Shown: piece after piece, positions 51,294-59,188 of the stretch | How positions within the stretch are numbered: position 1 is the first letter of the stretch | Layout: each line of letters starts with the position of its first letter | NCBI GenBank assembly: GCA_903822495.1 | Contig: CAIJPD010000052.1 | Coordinates: 62,001-126,000, forward strand | Source: an uncultured Chloroflexota bacterium | GTDB taxonomy: Bacteria > Chloroflexota > Limnocylindria > Limnocylindrales > CSP1-4 | Direction: 5' to 3' | DNA length: 64,000 nucleotides | Notes under the pieces: generated by a model | Told to the model about the DNA's origin: nothing | Databases searched by the model: none | The model's input: the letters and a program-made list of their open reading frames with translations, nothing else | Made by a program: the position numbers and the translations under genes

Positions 51294-51739
51294 TGCGGCT
51301 CCTGCTCCAGCGCATCTCTCGGGCCGAGGTACGCATCGCGGGCGAGGTGGTGGGCGCGTCGGGGCCCGGTCTCCTCATCCTGGCGGGTATCGGCCCGTCC
51401 GATGACGAGGCGCTGGCAGACGTCATGGCTCAGCGCGTCGCCGATCTCCGGATCTTCGAGGACGAGCAGGGGAAGACGAACCGGTCGATCGTCGAGACCG
51501 GCGGGAGCGTCCTCGTCATCAGCCAGTTCACGCTGTACGCCGACACGCGGCGCGGACGGCGGCCGGGCTTCGGCGGTGCCGCGGCGCCGGACCTCGCGGA
51601 GCGGCTCTACGGCCGGTTCGTCGAGTCGATCCGCGGGTTGGGGATCAAGGTGGCCACCGGCCGGTTCGGCCAGGAGATGGAGGTGGAGCTGGTCAACGAC
51701 GGACCCTTCACCATCTGGCTCGACAGCGAGGTCCGGTGA
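51293..51739 (+). CDS. dtd: D-aminoacyl-tRNA deacylase
   Basis: Dtd removes D-amino acids wrongly attached to tRNA. The 148-residue protein has LQRISRAEVRIAGEVVG, the catalytic SQFTLYADTRRGRRPGF, and NDGPFTIWLDS near the end (a variant of the NxGPVT motif). The length is normal. The ATG overlaps the PAP2 stop. It is followed by the terminator hairpin of the convergent rpmB. Confidence 0.95.
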   Translation: MRLLLQRISRAEVRIAGEVVGASGPGLLILAGIGPSDDEALADVMAQRVADLRIFEDEQGKTNRSIVETGGSVLVISQFTLYADTRRGRRPGFGGAAAPDLAERLYGRFVESIRGLGIKVATGRFGQEMEVELVNDGPFTIWLDSEVR

Positions 51740-51742
51740 ATC

Positions 51743-51768
51743 GAAAAGGCGCCGCAGACGCGGCGCCT
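51743..51768 (-). terminator. Intrinsic terminator for rpmB
   Basis: AGGCGCCGC-AGAC-GCGGCGCCT, a perfect 9-bp stem (51747-51768 on the plus strand). Read on the minus strand it is followed by TTTTCG, a short U-run, so it acts mainly on rpmB. On the plus strand it may still slow dtd transcripts. Confidence 0.75.
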
Positions 51769-51804
51769 CTGGGATCTGGGCCGGGATGGATGTCCCGGGC
51801 CGGA

Positions 51805-52002
51805 CTACCTTGCGGACTTGCTCCGCGTGCGCTGGCAGCGCGTGCAGATCAGCGCCTTGACGGAGACGCCCTTCTCGACGATGACGCCGGGCTGGAGGTT
51901 GGGCTGGCAGCGTCGATGGGTTCTGACGCGGTTCATGCCCGACGACTGCGGGTTGAAGCCGCCCATCGACACCTTGCCGCAGATCGCGCAGGAACGGGCC
52001 AT
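51805..52002 (-). CDS. rpmB: 50S ribosomal protein L28 (zinc-binding form)
   Basis: The 65-residue protein begins MARSCAICGK with N-x-R-T-x-R-R-C in the middle (NRVRTHRRCQPN) and VSVKALICTRCQRT at the end. Cys5/Cys8 and Cys53/Cys56 form the C+ zinc site. It lies on the minus strand, divergent from asp23-fakA, the same arrangement as in Bacillus-type genomes. A leader of about 55 nt is predicted. Confidence 0.95.
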   Translation of the reverse strand: MARSCAICGKVSMGGFNPQSSGMNRVRTHRRCQPNLQPGVIVEKGVSVKALICTRCQRTRSKSAR

Positions 52003-52063
52003 TGGGTCCTCGGGTTTGGTGCAGACACAATGCACGGACCCATGCCGGGGCCGAGCGGGGGCG

Positions 52064-52070
52064 TATAGTA
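52064..52070. promoter_or_regulatory. Symmetric -10 shared by rpmB and asp23
   Basis: TATAGTA. On the plus strand TATAGT (52064-52069) would start asp23; on the minus strand TACTAT (52070-52065) would start rpmB. The two hexamers overlap by five bases. Confidence 0.55.
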
Positions 52071-52132
52071 CCACGCGACCCCGGGTCACAACCCGGACTT
52101 CGCCAGCCGAACGCCCTGAGGACGCCGCCCGC

Positions 52133-52558
52133 GTGCCCACCGAACAGCCAGCCGGACGGTTGCTCGTCTCGCGCCGCGCCATCGCCGACATCGTCCGCAA
52201 CGCCACCCTCGGATCGTACGGGGTGGCGGGCTTCGCGGCCGGCCTTCCCGAGCGCGCCCTGGGCCGGATCGGGCTGGGCTCGCCCGGCCTGCGCCTCACC
52301 ACCCGGTCAGGCCTGCTCCACGTCGACCTCTTCGTGGAGGTAGGTCACGGCCTGCCGGTGTCCGAGGTGGCGCGCCAGGTGGATTCCGCCGTTCGCTATT
52401 CCGTTCGCCGAGCCCTTGGTCGCGAGCTGGGCCAGGTTGCCGTCCATGTCAACCGGCTCCGGTTCGAGACGGCCGGCGTGCCCGCGGCACCCGCCCGGAC
52501 GGCCGACGGGACGCCGCTCACGGGTGACCTCGCCGGCAGCGGAACGGACGTCGCCTGA
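52133..52558 (+). CDS. Asp23/Gls24 family protein (first copy)
   Basis: The 141-residue protein contains the family pattern ISRRAIADIVRNATLGSYGVAGF-like region, then GLLHVDLFVEVGHGLPVSEVARQV and VNRL. Asp23/Gls24 proteins are small envelope-linked proteins; the partner YloU is always next to YloV/FakA. Here it overlaps fakA in TGATG. The GTG at 52133 follows GAGGA. A second, shorter family member lies at 60238. Confidence 0.87.
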   Translation: MPTEQPAGRLLVSRRAIADIVRNATLGSYGVAGFAAGLPERALGRIGLGSPGLRLTTRSGLLHVDLFVEVGHGLPVSEVARQVDSAVRYSVRRALGRELGQVAVHVNRLRFETAGVPAAPARTADGTPLTGDLAGSGTDVA

Positions 52559-54345
52559 TGGCGCGCAAGGCCTGCGACGGGGCCGGGTTCCTCGCGGCCT
52601 TCCGCGCGGCGGTGGCCAACCTCGAGGCCAGCGTCGACGAGATCAATGCCCTGAATGTCTACCCGGTCCCGGACGGCGACACGGGCTCCAACATGGCGGC
52701 GACCGTTCGAGCGGCCCTGGCGGAAGGGGAGGCGGCGGGGTCGTCTGCGCCGGCCGAGCGCGTCGCGTCGGCGATCAGCTTCGGGGCGCTGATGGGCGCC
52801 CGCGGCAACTCGGGGGTCATCACCAGCCAGATCCTGCGCGGGATGGCGGAGGGGCTCGCCACCAAGACCCGCTTCACGGGCCCGGATCTCGCGCACGCGC
52901 TGGCGAAGGGCTCGGAGGCGGCCTACCGGGCCGTGGCCCGGCCGGTGGAAGGCACCATCCTGACCGTCATCCGTGAGGCCTCCGCCGCAGCGGTGGCGTG
53001 TGCGGATGGTGATGGGGACCTGGAGGCCGTGCTGGCGGCAGCGGTCGACGCGGCAGAGAAGGCGGTCGCCAAGACGCCGACGCTCCTCGCCATTCTGCGT
53101 GAGGCCGGCGTCGTCGATTCGGGCGGCCAGGGGCTCTTCCGACTCCTGCAGGGGGCCCAGCGCTTCCTGGCGGAGGGGAGCGGCGCGGCCAGGAAGCCGG
53201 CGGCGGCCGGACGGAGTGGGACGCCGGTCGAGCCGGCCCGCCAGGCGTCGACGCTGGTCGCGCACGCTGACGACGGCTTTGGCTACGAGACCATGTTCCT
53301 GGTCCAGGCCCGTCCGGGAGCCAGCCTCGATCTCGACGCGATCCGGACGCACCTTGAGGGGATCGGGGAGTCGATCCTGGTCGCCGGTGATCCGCGGGCG
53401 ATCAAGGTCCACGTCCACAACGAGCGACCCGATCAGGTCATCGCCTACGGCCTGGGGCTGGGTGCCCTCAGCCGGATCAGCGTCGAGAACCTCGACGGCC
53501 AGGTGCACGACGTTCGTGAGCGGCGGGCCGGCGAGTTCACGCGAGCCGAAGCTGGCGACGAGGCCCCCGTGGCGGTGCGCGTCGCCGGGGCGGTGACGGA
53601 CGGTCCCGGCGGCGCGACGCCCATCACGAGCCTCGCGCCTGGCGCCCCGTCGACGGCCACCACCGCCGACACGGGGAGCGGCGGGGCGCCCCTGCTCCTG
53701 GCCGTGGTTGCCGTCGTCGCGGGCGATGGCCTCGAGGCGATCTTCCGCGACTTCGGCGTCACGCGGATCGTGCGCGGTGGCCAGACTGCCAATCCCAGCA
53801 CCGGCGAGCTGCTCAAGGCGATCGAGGCCACCAATGCCCGCGAGGTCCTGCTCCTGCCCAACAACCCCAACGTGATCCTGGCGGCGCGCCAGGTTGCCGC
53901 GATGGCCGACCGCCCCGTGGAGATCGTCCCCACCCGGAACGCCGCAGAGGGCTTTGCCGCACTGCTGGCGCTCGATCCCACGCGTGGTGCCGCCGACAAC
54001 GCCGCACAGATGACCGACAAGGCGCGGGCCATCCAGACGCTGGTCGTGACCGAGGCGGTCCGCGATTCCAGCATCGGCGGGCGGAGGGTGAAGAAGGGCC
54101 AGGTCATCGCCCTGGATCCGGACGATGGACTGGTCGCCGTCGACAACGATGCCCATCGCTGCGTGACGGCGGCCGTTGCCACCCTCAATCGCGGCTACGA
54201 GCTCCTGACCATCTACTACGGCGACGGTGCGGGCCTGGCGGATGCGGAGGAACTCGCGCACGCCCTCGGCGGCGATGGCCGCGTGGAGGTCCAGGTCGTC
54301 CACGGCGGCCAGCCGTACTACCGATACCTGGTCGCGGCCGAATAG
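52558..54345 (+). CDS. fakA: DAK2-domain fatty acid kinase subunit A-like (YloV)
   Basis: FakA phosphorylates fatty acids held by FakB, feeding them to PlsX/PlsY. The 595-residue protein has an N-terminal DhaL-like nucleotide domain: NVYPVPDGDTGSNMAATV holds the Mg-binding Asp set, with GARGNSGVITSQILRGM and VEGTILTVIREA. The middle contains GYETMFLVQAR, then a Gly/Thr/Ala-rich linker and the C-terminal EDD-like region (LLAVVAVVAGDGLEAIF, LPNNPNVILAA). FakB is not in the window, so substrate use is inferred from family and neighbours. Confidence 0.92.
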   Translation: MARKACDGAGFLAAFRAAVANLEASVDEINALNVYPVPDGDTGSNMAATVRAALAEGEAAGSSAPAERVASAISFGALMGARGNSGVITSQILRGMAEGLATKTRFTGPDLAHALAKGSEAAYRAVARPVEGTILTVIREASAAAVACADGDGDLEAVLAAAVDAAEKAVAKTPTLLAILREAGVVDSGGQGLFRLLQGAQRFLAEGSGAARKPAAAGRSGTPVEPARQASTLVAHADDGFGYETMFLVQARPGASLDLDAIRTHLEGIGESILVAGDPRAIKVHVHNERPDQVIAYGLGLGALSRISVENLDGQVHDVRERRAGEFTRAEAGDEAPVAVRVAGAVTDGPGGATPITSLAPGAPSTATTADTGSGGAPLLLAVVAVVAGDGLEAIFRDFGVTRIVRGGQTANPSTGELLKAIEATNAREVLLLPNNPNVILAARQVAAMADRPVEIVPTRNAAEGFAALLALDPTRGAADNAAQMTDKARAIQTLVVTEAVRDSSIGGRRVKKGQVIALDPDDGLVAVDNDAHRCVTAAVATLNRGYELLTIYYGDGAGLADAEELAHALGGDGRVEVQVVHGGQPYYRYLVAAE

Positions 54346-54347
54346 GC

Positions 54348-56603
54348 GTGATGCCACCGGGCGGCCGCCCCCGGAGCCCCGCGACCCCCCCGCGGGCCAC
54401 CCGCCCTCGTCCTTCCACGGTCCCCACGGCTCCGCCGCCGACAGACCCCGCAGAGCTGCTCCGGACCGAGCTCGGCGCATCCGGGCTGGCGGCGGCGGCC
54501 GTGTTGCGGCGCGCCGGCCGGCGCCTGGGGTTGCGCACCATGCGCGACCTCCTCTTTCACCTGCCGAGGCGCTACGACGACCTGCGCGAGCTGTACCGGC
54601 TGGGTGACCTTGGCTGGGTAGCTGATGGCACGGTCGTCTCCGCCAGAGTGCGGGTCTCCGTCCTTCGCGTGGAACCCACCTTCCGGCGGCGGGTGCAGCG
54701 GACGCTGGCCACCCTGGAGGACGAGACGGGCAGCGCCGAGGCCACCTGGTTCGGTCGCCGCTTCATCGAGCGCCGGCTGCATGCGGGCGATGCCGTGGTG
54801 GTCAGCGGCAAGCTCCGCCGGTTCGGGCGGCGGATCACCTTCGACAATCCCGAGTTTCAGCTGGACGACGGGACCGCCCTGCTCCACGCGGGCCGGATCG
54901 TGCCGGTCTATCCGCTCACGGCCGGGCTGACCGCCGCGCGCCTCCGCTCCGCCATGCGCGAGGCGCTCGATCGTGCGGGCCGCGGCTACCCGGACTACCT
55001 GCCCGACTCCCTGCGTGCCGCCGAGGACCTGCCACCGATCGGGACGGCACTCGAGGATGCCCACTACCCGTCCACGTTCGAGGGGCGTGACGCGGCGTTG
55101 CGCCGGCTGGCCTTCGATGAGCTCCTCGCCCTCCAGTTGGGCATGGTGGCGCGGCGGCGCCAGCGGACCCGGGATCCCGCCCGCCGGCTCCTGGTCGACG
55201 ACGCGGCGGCGACCGCGCTGCGGGATGGCCTCGCGGCTTCCTTGTCGGCGTCCGTTGGGCGACCCGTCGACCTGACGCCCGACCAGGCGGAGGCGGTGGC
55301 CCAGGTCCGGGCGGAGCTCGCCGGGAGCGCCCCCATGCTGCGGCTCCTGCAGGGCGACGTGGGTTCCGGCAAGACCGCGGTGGCCGCCTACGCGCTGGGG
55401 ATCGCCGCCGCCGCCGGTGCCCAGGGAGTGCTGCTGGCGCCGACGGATCTCCTCGCGCGCCAGCATGCGGCCACGCTGGCCCGCCTCCTGGAGCCGGTCG
55501 GCCTGCCGGTGACGCTGTTGACCGGATCGCTCTCCGCGGCAGGCGCGAGGCATGCCCTGGAGGCCATCGCCGGCGGCCAGGCCCAGGTGATCGTCGGGAC
55601 CCACGCGCTGATCCAGGATCGCGTCCGGTTCGCGAACCTCGCGCTGGCCGTGATCGACGAGCAACACCGCTTCGGTGTGGAGCAGCGTGGCCAGCTCGAG
55701 GCGAAGGCGGCCGGCCAGACCCCCCACATCCTGCTGATGACGGCGACGCCCATCCCGAGGACCCTTGGCCAGGTGCTCTACGCGGACCTGGACGTCTCCA
55801 CGCTCAAGACGCCGCCCGCGGGGCGGATCAGGGTCAAGACGGGGATCAAGGCCTCGCGTGACCTGGCCAGCACGTGGGACTGGGTCCGCCACGAGGCCGC
55901 GGAGGGACACCGGACCTTCGTGGTGGTTCCCCTGATCACGCCATCGGACGATCCGGGCGCGGACGCAGCCGATGACCTGGCCGAGCCGATCGTCGCCGCC
56001 GAGACCGAGGCCGCACGGCTCCGTGAGCTCCTCGCGCCGCTCCGCGTGGGCCTGGTCCACGGACGGCTCAAGGCCGCCGACCGGGACGCCGAGATGAGCC
56101 GGTTCCGGGACGGCGAGCTGGATGTCCTGGTGGGCACTACCGTTGTCGAGGTCGGGGTGGATGTGCGCGAGGCAACCATGATGATCATCGAGGGGGCGGA
56201 CCGGTTCGGGCTCGCCCAGCTCCACCAGCTGCGTGGGCGCGTGGGGCGGGGGACCGCGGCCTCGTACTGCGTGCTCGTCTCGGACTCGGACGACGAGGTC
56301 GCCCAGGCCCGGCTGAAGGCGGTGGTAGAGCTCCACGACGGGTTCGCCCTGGCCGAGCGTGACTTCGAGCTTCGTCGCGAGGGGAACGTGCTGGGCCTGG
56401 TCCAGAGCGGCCTGCCGCGCCTCCGGGTGGCATCGCTCCAGCGCGAGGAGCATCGAGCCCTCGCCACGTCGGCGCGCCGCTACGCCGAGTCGCTCCTGGA
56501 TTCGGCCGGCGACCTGGCTCCGGGCCACCGGGAACTGGACGACGAGCTGCGCCACGGCTGGCTGGCGGCGGTGGCCTCCGGCGAACCGACGGGTGCGGCC
56601 TGA
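54348..56603 (+). CDS. recG: ATP-dependent DNA helicase RecG
   Basis: RecG regresses replication forks and branch-migrates Holliday junctions. The 751-residue protein has the wedge (OB) domain (about 70-180) and SF2 helicase motifs: LLQGDVGSGKTAVAAY (Walker A, near 336), VIDEQHRFGVEQRGQL (DEQH), LMTATPIPRTLG, VGTTVVEVGVDVREAT and LHQLRGRVGRG. GTG 54348 or ATG 54351 may be the start. About 45 Pro/Arg-rich N-terminal residues precede the domain. It overlaps rsmD in TGATG. Confidence 0.96.
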   Translation: MMPPGGRPRSPATPPRATRPRPSTVPTAPPPTDPAELLRTELGASGLAAAAVLRRAGRRLGLRTMRDLLFHLPRRYDDLRELYRLGDLGWVADGTVVSARVRVSVLRVEPTFRRRVQRTLATLEDETGSAEATWFGRRFIERRLHAGDAVVVSGKLRRFGRRITFDNPEFQLDDGTALLHAGRIVPVYPLTAGLTAARLRSAMREALDRAGRGYPDYLPDSLRAAEDLPPIGTALEDAHYPSTFEGRDAALRRLAFDELLALQLGMVARRRQRTRDPARRLLVDDAAATALRDGLAASLSASVGRPVDLTPDQAEAVAQVRAELAGSAPMLRLLQGDVGSGKTAVAAYALGIAAAAGAQGVLLAPTDLLARQHAATLARLLEPVGLPVTLLTGSLSAAGARHALEAIAGGQAQVIVGTHALIQDRVRFANLALAVIDEQHRFGVEQRGQLEAKAAGQTPHILLMTATPIPRTLGQVLYADLDVSTLKTPPAGRIRVKTGIKASRDLASTWDWVRHEAAEGHRTFVVVPLITPSDDPGADAADDLAEPIVAAETEAARLRELLAPLRVGLVHGRLKAADRDAEMSRFRDGELDVLVGTTVVEVGVDVREATMMIIEGADRFGLAQLHQLRGRVGRGTAASYCVLVSDSDDEVAQARLKAVVELHDGFALAERDFELRREGNVLGLVQSGLPRLRVASLQREEHRALATSARRYAESLLDSAGDLAPGHRELDDELRHGWLAAVASGEPTGAA

Positions 56604-57196
56604 TGGTGGCGGACGCGGGTCGCGTGATCGCCGGCAGGGCCAAGGGGATGCGGCTGCGCGCTCCCGGTGAAGGAACCCGGCCGATGGGGGACCGCGTGAA
56701 GCAGACGCTCTTCGCGATCCTGGAGCCCGCACTCCGGGGCGCCACCGTGGCCGACCTGTTCGCAGGGAGCGGTTCGGGCGGCGTGGAGGCTCTCTCGCGC
56801 GGCGCCGCTGCCGCCTGGTTCGTGGAGAAGGATGCCGGCGCCTGCCGCGTGATCGCCGAGAACCTGGAGCGAACGGGCCTCGGTGGCGCGTCGGTGCACG
56901 TCGTCCGCGCGGATGCGACCGACTGGCTGTCGCGGGTGGGTCCGGATGCGGCGCCCTTCGACGTGGTCCTGGTCGATCCGCCATACGCACAGCCCGAGCT
57001 GCTCGAGGCGGTGCTCCGACGCCTCGGCGACCCGGCGGCGGGGCTGCTCCGGGAGGGAGGCGTCGTAGTCGCGAAGCACTTCTGGCGCACGCCGCCGCCG
57101 GAGCGGAGCGGACTGCTAGCATCCGATCGGGTGCGGCGGTTCGGGGAGACCGCCCTGACCTTCTATCGTCAGCAGCCCACGGGCGGGGAGGGATGA
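56603..57196 (+). CDS. rsmD: 16S rRNA (guanine966-N2)-methyltransferase RsmD
   Basis: The 197-residue SAM-dependent methyltransferase begins with GRVIAGRAKGMRLRAP, the RNA-binding loop. ADLFAGSGSGGVEALSRGA is the SAM motif, and VVLVDPPYAQPEL carries the catalytic D-P-P-Y (128-131). rsmD-coaD is a very common pair and overlaps here. The ATG at 56603 is in the recG stop. Confidence 0.94.
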   Translation: MVADAGRVIAGRAKGMRLRAPGEGTRPMGDRVKQTLFAILEPALRGATVADLFAGSGSGGVEALSRGAAAAWFVEKDAGACRVIAENLERTGLGGASVHVVRADATDWLSRVGPDAAPFDVVLVDPPYAQPELLEAVLRRLGDPAAGLLREGGVVVAKHFWRTPPPERSGLLASDRVRRFGETALTFYRQQPTGGEG

Positions 57197-57687
57197 TGCG
57201 CGTCGCGGTCTATCCAGGCTCGTTCGATCCGGTGACCAACGGCCACCTGGACGTGATCCGCCGCGCGTCGGGGACGTTCGACGAGCTGATCGTCGCTGTG
57301 CTGCGCAACCCCAGGAAGTCGTCACTCCTCGATCTCGACGTCCGGCTCGACGTCCTGCGCGCGTCGCTTGCGAGCGCCGGCATCGACCGCGAACGGGTGA
57401 ACGTCCAGGCATTCGAAGGCCTCACCGTCGACTTCTGCCACGCCGTCGGGGCGGACTTCATCGTCCGCGGCCTGCGGGCCATCAGCGACTTCGAGTCCGA
57501 GATGCAGCTGGCGCATAACAACCGCCGCCTGGCGCCCGATGTCGATACCGTCTTCTTCATGACCGGGGTGGAGCACGGGTTCGTCTCCTCGACGATGGTC
57601 CGCGAGATCGCCGGCTTCGGCGGCGACGTCAGCACCATGATCCCGGCGTCGGCCGTGGATGCACTCCGGGCCGCCCTCGGTCGCTAG
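57193..57687 (+). CDS. coaD: Phosphopantetheine adenylyltransferase
   Basis: CoaD makes dephospho-CoA from phosphopantetheine and ATP. The 164-residue protein has VYPGSFDPVTNGHLDVIRRA (T/HxGH motif), the FIVRGLRAISDFESEMQLAHNNRRL segment and SSTMVREIAGFGGDVS, all expected. The start is ATG 57193 or, with better Shine-Dalgarno spacing, 57196. Followed by a promoter within 20 bp of its stop. Confidence 0.96.
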   Translation: MMRVAVYPGSFDPVTNGHLDVIRRASGTFDELIVAVLRNPRKSSLLDLDVRLDVLRASLASAGIDRERVNVQAFEGLTVDFCHAVGADFIVRGLRAISDFESEMQLAHNNRRLAPDVDTVFFMTGVEHGFVSSTMVREIAGFGGDVSTMIPASAVDALRAALGR

Positions 57688-57704
57688 CGCGCCACCGGGC
57701 GTGT

Positions 57705-57710
57705 GATAAT
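57705..57710 (+). promoter_or_regulatory. Extended -10 for the coiled-coil gene cluster
   Basis: TGT then GATAAT, close to consensus. A small CGCGG-AGGA-CCGCG hairpin (57720-57733) follows at the predicted 5' end of the RNA, then the Shine-Dalgarno AGGAGGG (57739-57745). Confidence 0.6.
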
Positions 57711-57752
57711 CGCGGGGAGCGCGGAGGACCGCGTTCACAGGAGGGCTTCCGC

Positions 57753-58295
57753 ATCGACATCACCTTTCTCGTGGGACGGCTCGAGGAGCTCGTCGGGACC
57801 GGTCGCCGGCTGCCCACCACGAACATGGTCATCATCGATCGCGAGCTTGCGCTCGGGTTCATCGACGAGCTGCGCGCGGCGATCCCCGAAGAGGTCAGTG
57901 CCGCCAAGCGCATCAGCGCCGAAGGTGCGCGGATCGTCGAGAAGGCGCGCGAGGAGGCGGATCGGACCGTTGGTCGCGCCCAGGAGCAGGCCGCCTTCCT
58001 GATCGAGGAACGCGGCCTCACGCAGGCCGCCGAGCGACAGAGCCAGGAGATCATCGCTGCCGCGCGTGCCGAGGCCGCCGAGATCCGGCGCGGCGCAGAC
58101 GAGTACGCGGCCGCGGTCCTGATCGGCCTGGAGGGCGACATGATCCGTACCCTGCAGAGCATCAAGAAGGGCATCGCCACGCTGGACGAGCGGCGGCTGG
58201 CCGCGTCGGCCCTGGGCTCCTCGGACGGCCCCGGCGACGACGACCTGCTCGACGAGGACGCGGCTCAGGACGCGCCTGGCGCGGCTCGCTGGTGA
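57753..58295 (+). CDS. Coiled-coil, F0-b-like protein with apparent AUC start
   Basis: The 180-residue protein is read from ATC at 57753, seven bases after a perfect AGGAGGG. It begins (M)DITFLVGRLEELVGTGRRLP, which aligns with the usual M-D-I-x-x-L-x-x-R-L-E-E-L start I recall for related clostridial and Chloroflexota proteins. The only ordinary start, GTG 57771, lies 25 bases past the Shine-Dalgarno and would drop that segment. Residues about 60-125 form a long charged coiled coil (EKAREEADRTVGRAQEQAAF, QSQEIIAAARAEAAEI) like ATP synthase b or DivIVA-like proteins. A short acidic end follows. It overlaps yceD in GTGA. The function is unknown. Confidence 0.75.
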   Translation: MDITFLVGRLEELVGTGRRLPTTNMVIIDRELALGFIDELRAAIPEEVSAAKRISAEGARIVEKAREEADRTVGRAQEQAAFLIEERGLTQAAERQSQEIIAAARAEAAEIRRGADEYAAAVLIGLEGDMIRTLQSIKKGIATLDERRLAASALGSSDGPGDDDLLDEDAAQDAPGAARW

Positions 58296-58858
58296 GCGGC
58301 CCCGTGCCCGTCCAGCCGTTGACCTGGAACGTCGCCGCCCTCCTGAGCGAGCCACCCGGCTCGACACGCGACTACGCGCTCGCGGGGGTGACCATCCCCC
58401 TCGAGGATGACCGGCGGCTGACGGACCCCATCGAGGGGACAGTTCGCTTCGTGCGCACCGGCCGCGGCATCTTCGTCCGTGCGGTTCTCGCGACCGCCCT
58501 TGGCGCCGAATGCAGCCGCTGTCTTCGACCGATCGAGGTCCGGCTCGCTCTTCGCATCGACGAAGAGGTCCTGCCCTCCATCGACCTGGAGAGCGGTCAG
58601 CCCGTCAATGCCGACGCCGACCCCGACAGCGCTCGGCTGACGGATCACCACGAGCTGGAGCTGGAGACCCTGGTCCGGGACGCGATCGATCTCGCCGAGC
58701 CGATCGCCCCGGTCTGCCGGGCGGACTGCCTGGGTCTCTGCCCGACGTGCGGTGAGCGCCTGGACGAGGGGCAACACGACCACCCCCAGGAGTCCATCGA
58801 TCCCCGCCTGGCGGCCCTCCAGTCGTTCCGGTTCGACGTGGAGCCCCAGACCGAGTAG
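58292..58858 (+). CDS. yceD: YceD/DUF177 rRNA-accumulation protein
   Basis: YceD-like proteins (DUF177) are needed for 23S rRNA accumulation in bacteria and plastids and nearly always precede rpmF. The 188-residue protein has a beta-rich domain with Cys74/Cys77 (CSRC), a central acidic region, and the C-terminal CRADCLGLCPTCG (Cys142, 146, 150, 153) followed by IDPRLAALQSF, a family signature. It starts in GTGA. Confidence 0.92.
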   Translation: MSGPVPVQPLTWNVAALLSEPPGSTRDYALAGVTIPLEDDRRLTDPIEGTVRFVRTGRGIFVRAVLATALGAECSRCLRPIEVRLALRIDEEVLPSIDLESGQPVNADADPDSARLTDHHELELETLVRDAIDLAEPIAPVCRADCLGLCPTCGERLDEGQHDHPQESIDPRLAALQSFRFDVEPQTE

Positions 58859-58983
58859 ACTCCCGCCCGTCCCCATAACGCGACACGGCGCCCCGGCTCG
58901 TCCGGCGACCGACGCCGAATACACAGGACCATCCGCCCGGCGGCTCCGCGGAGCCGCCGACCGCGAAAGGAGCAACAGCAACC

Positions 58984-59184
58984 GTGGGCGTTCCCAAGCG
59001 TCGCGTGTCGCATGCCCGTCAGGGCGAGCGCCGTGCCCACCTGGCCATCAGCGCACCGCATCTGGAGGCGTGTTCGCACTGCCACCAGCCCAAGCGGCCG
59101 CATCACGCGTGCCCGAACTGCGGCTACTACAACGGCCGCCCGGCGATCGACGTCAAGGGCAACAAGGACGAGTCCGGCTCGTAA
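58984..59184 (+). CDS. rpmF: 50S ribosomal protein L32 (zinc-binding form)
   Basis: The 66-residue protein starts MGVPKRRVSHARQGERRAH and has a zinc ribbon Cys30, Cys33, Cys43, Cys46 (CSHC and CPNCG). The C-terminus is YYNGRPAIDVK. The GTG start follows AAAGGAG. The 125-bp gap to yceD holds no clear promoter. It is followed by plsX four bases later, the common yceD-rpmF-plsX order. Confidence 0.96.
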   Translation: MGVPKRRVSHARQGERRAHLAISAPHLEACSHCHQPKRPHHACPNCGYYNGRPAIDVKGNKDESGS

Positions 59185-59188
59185 GCCG

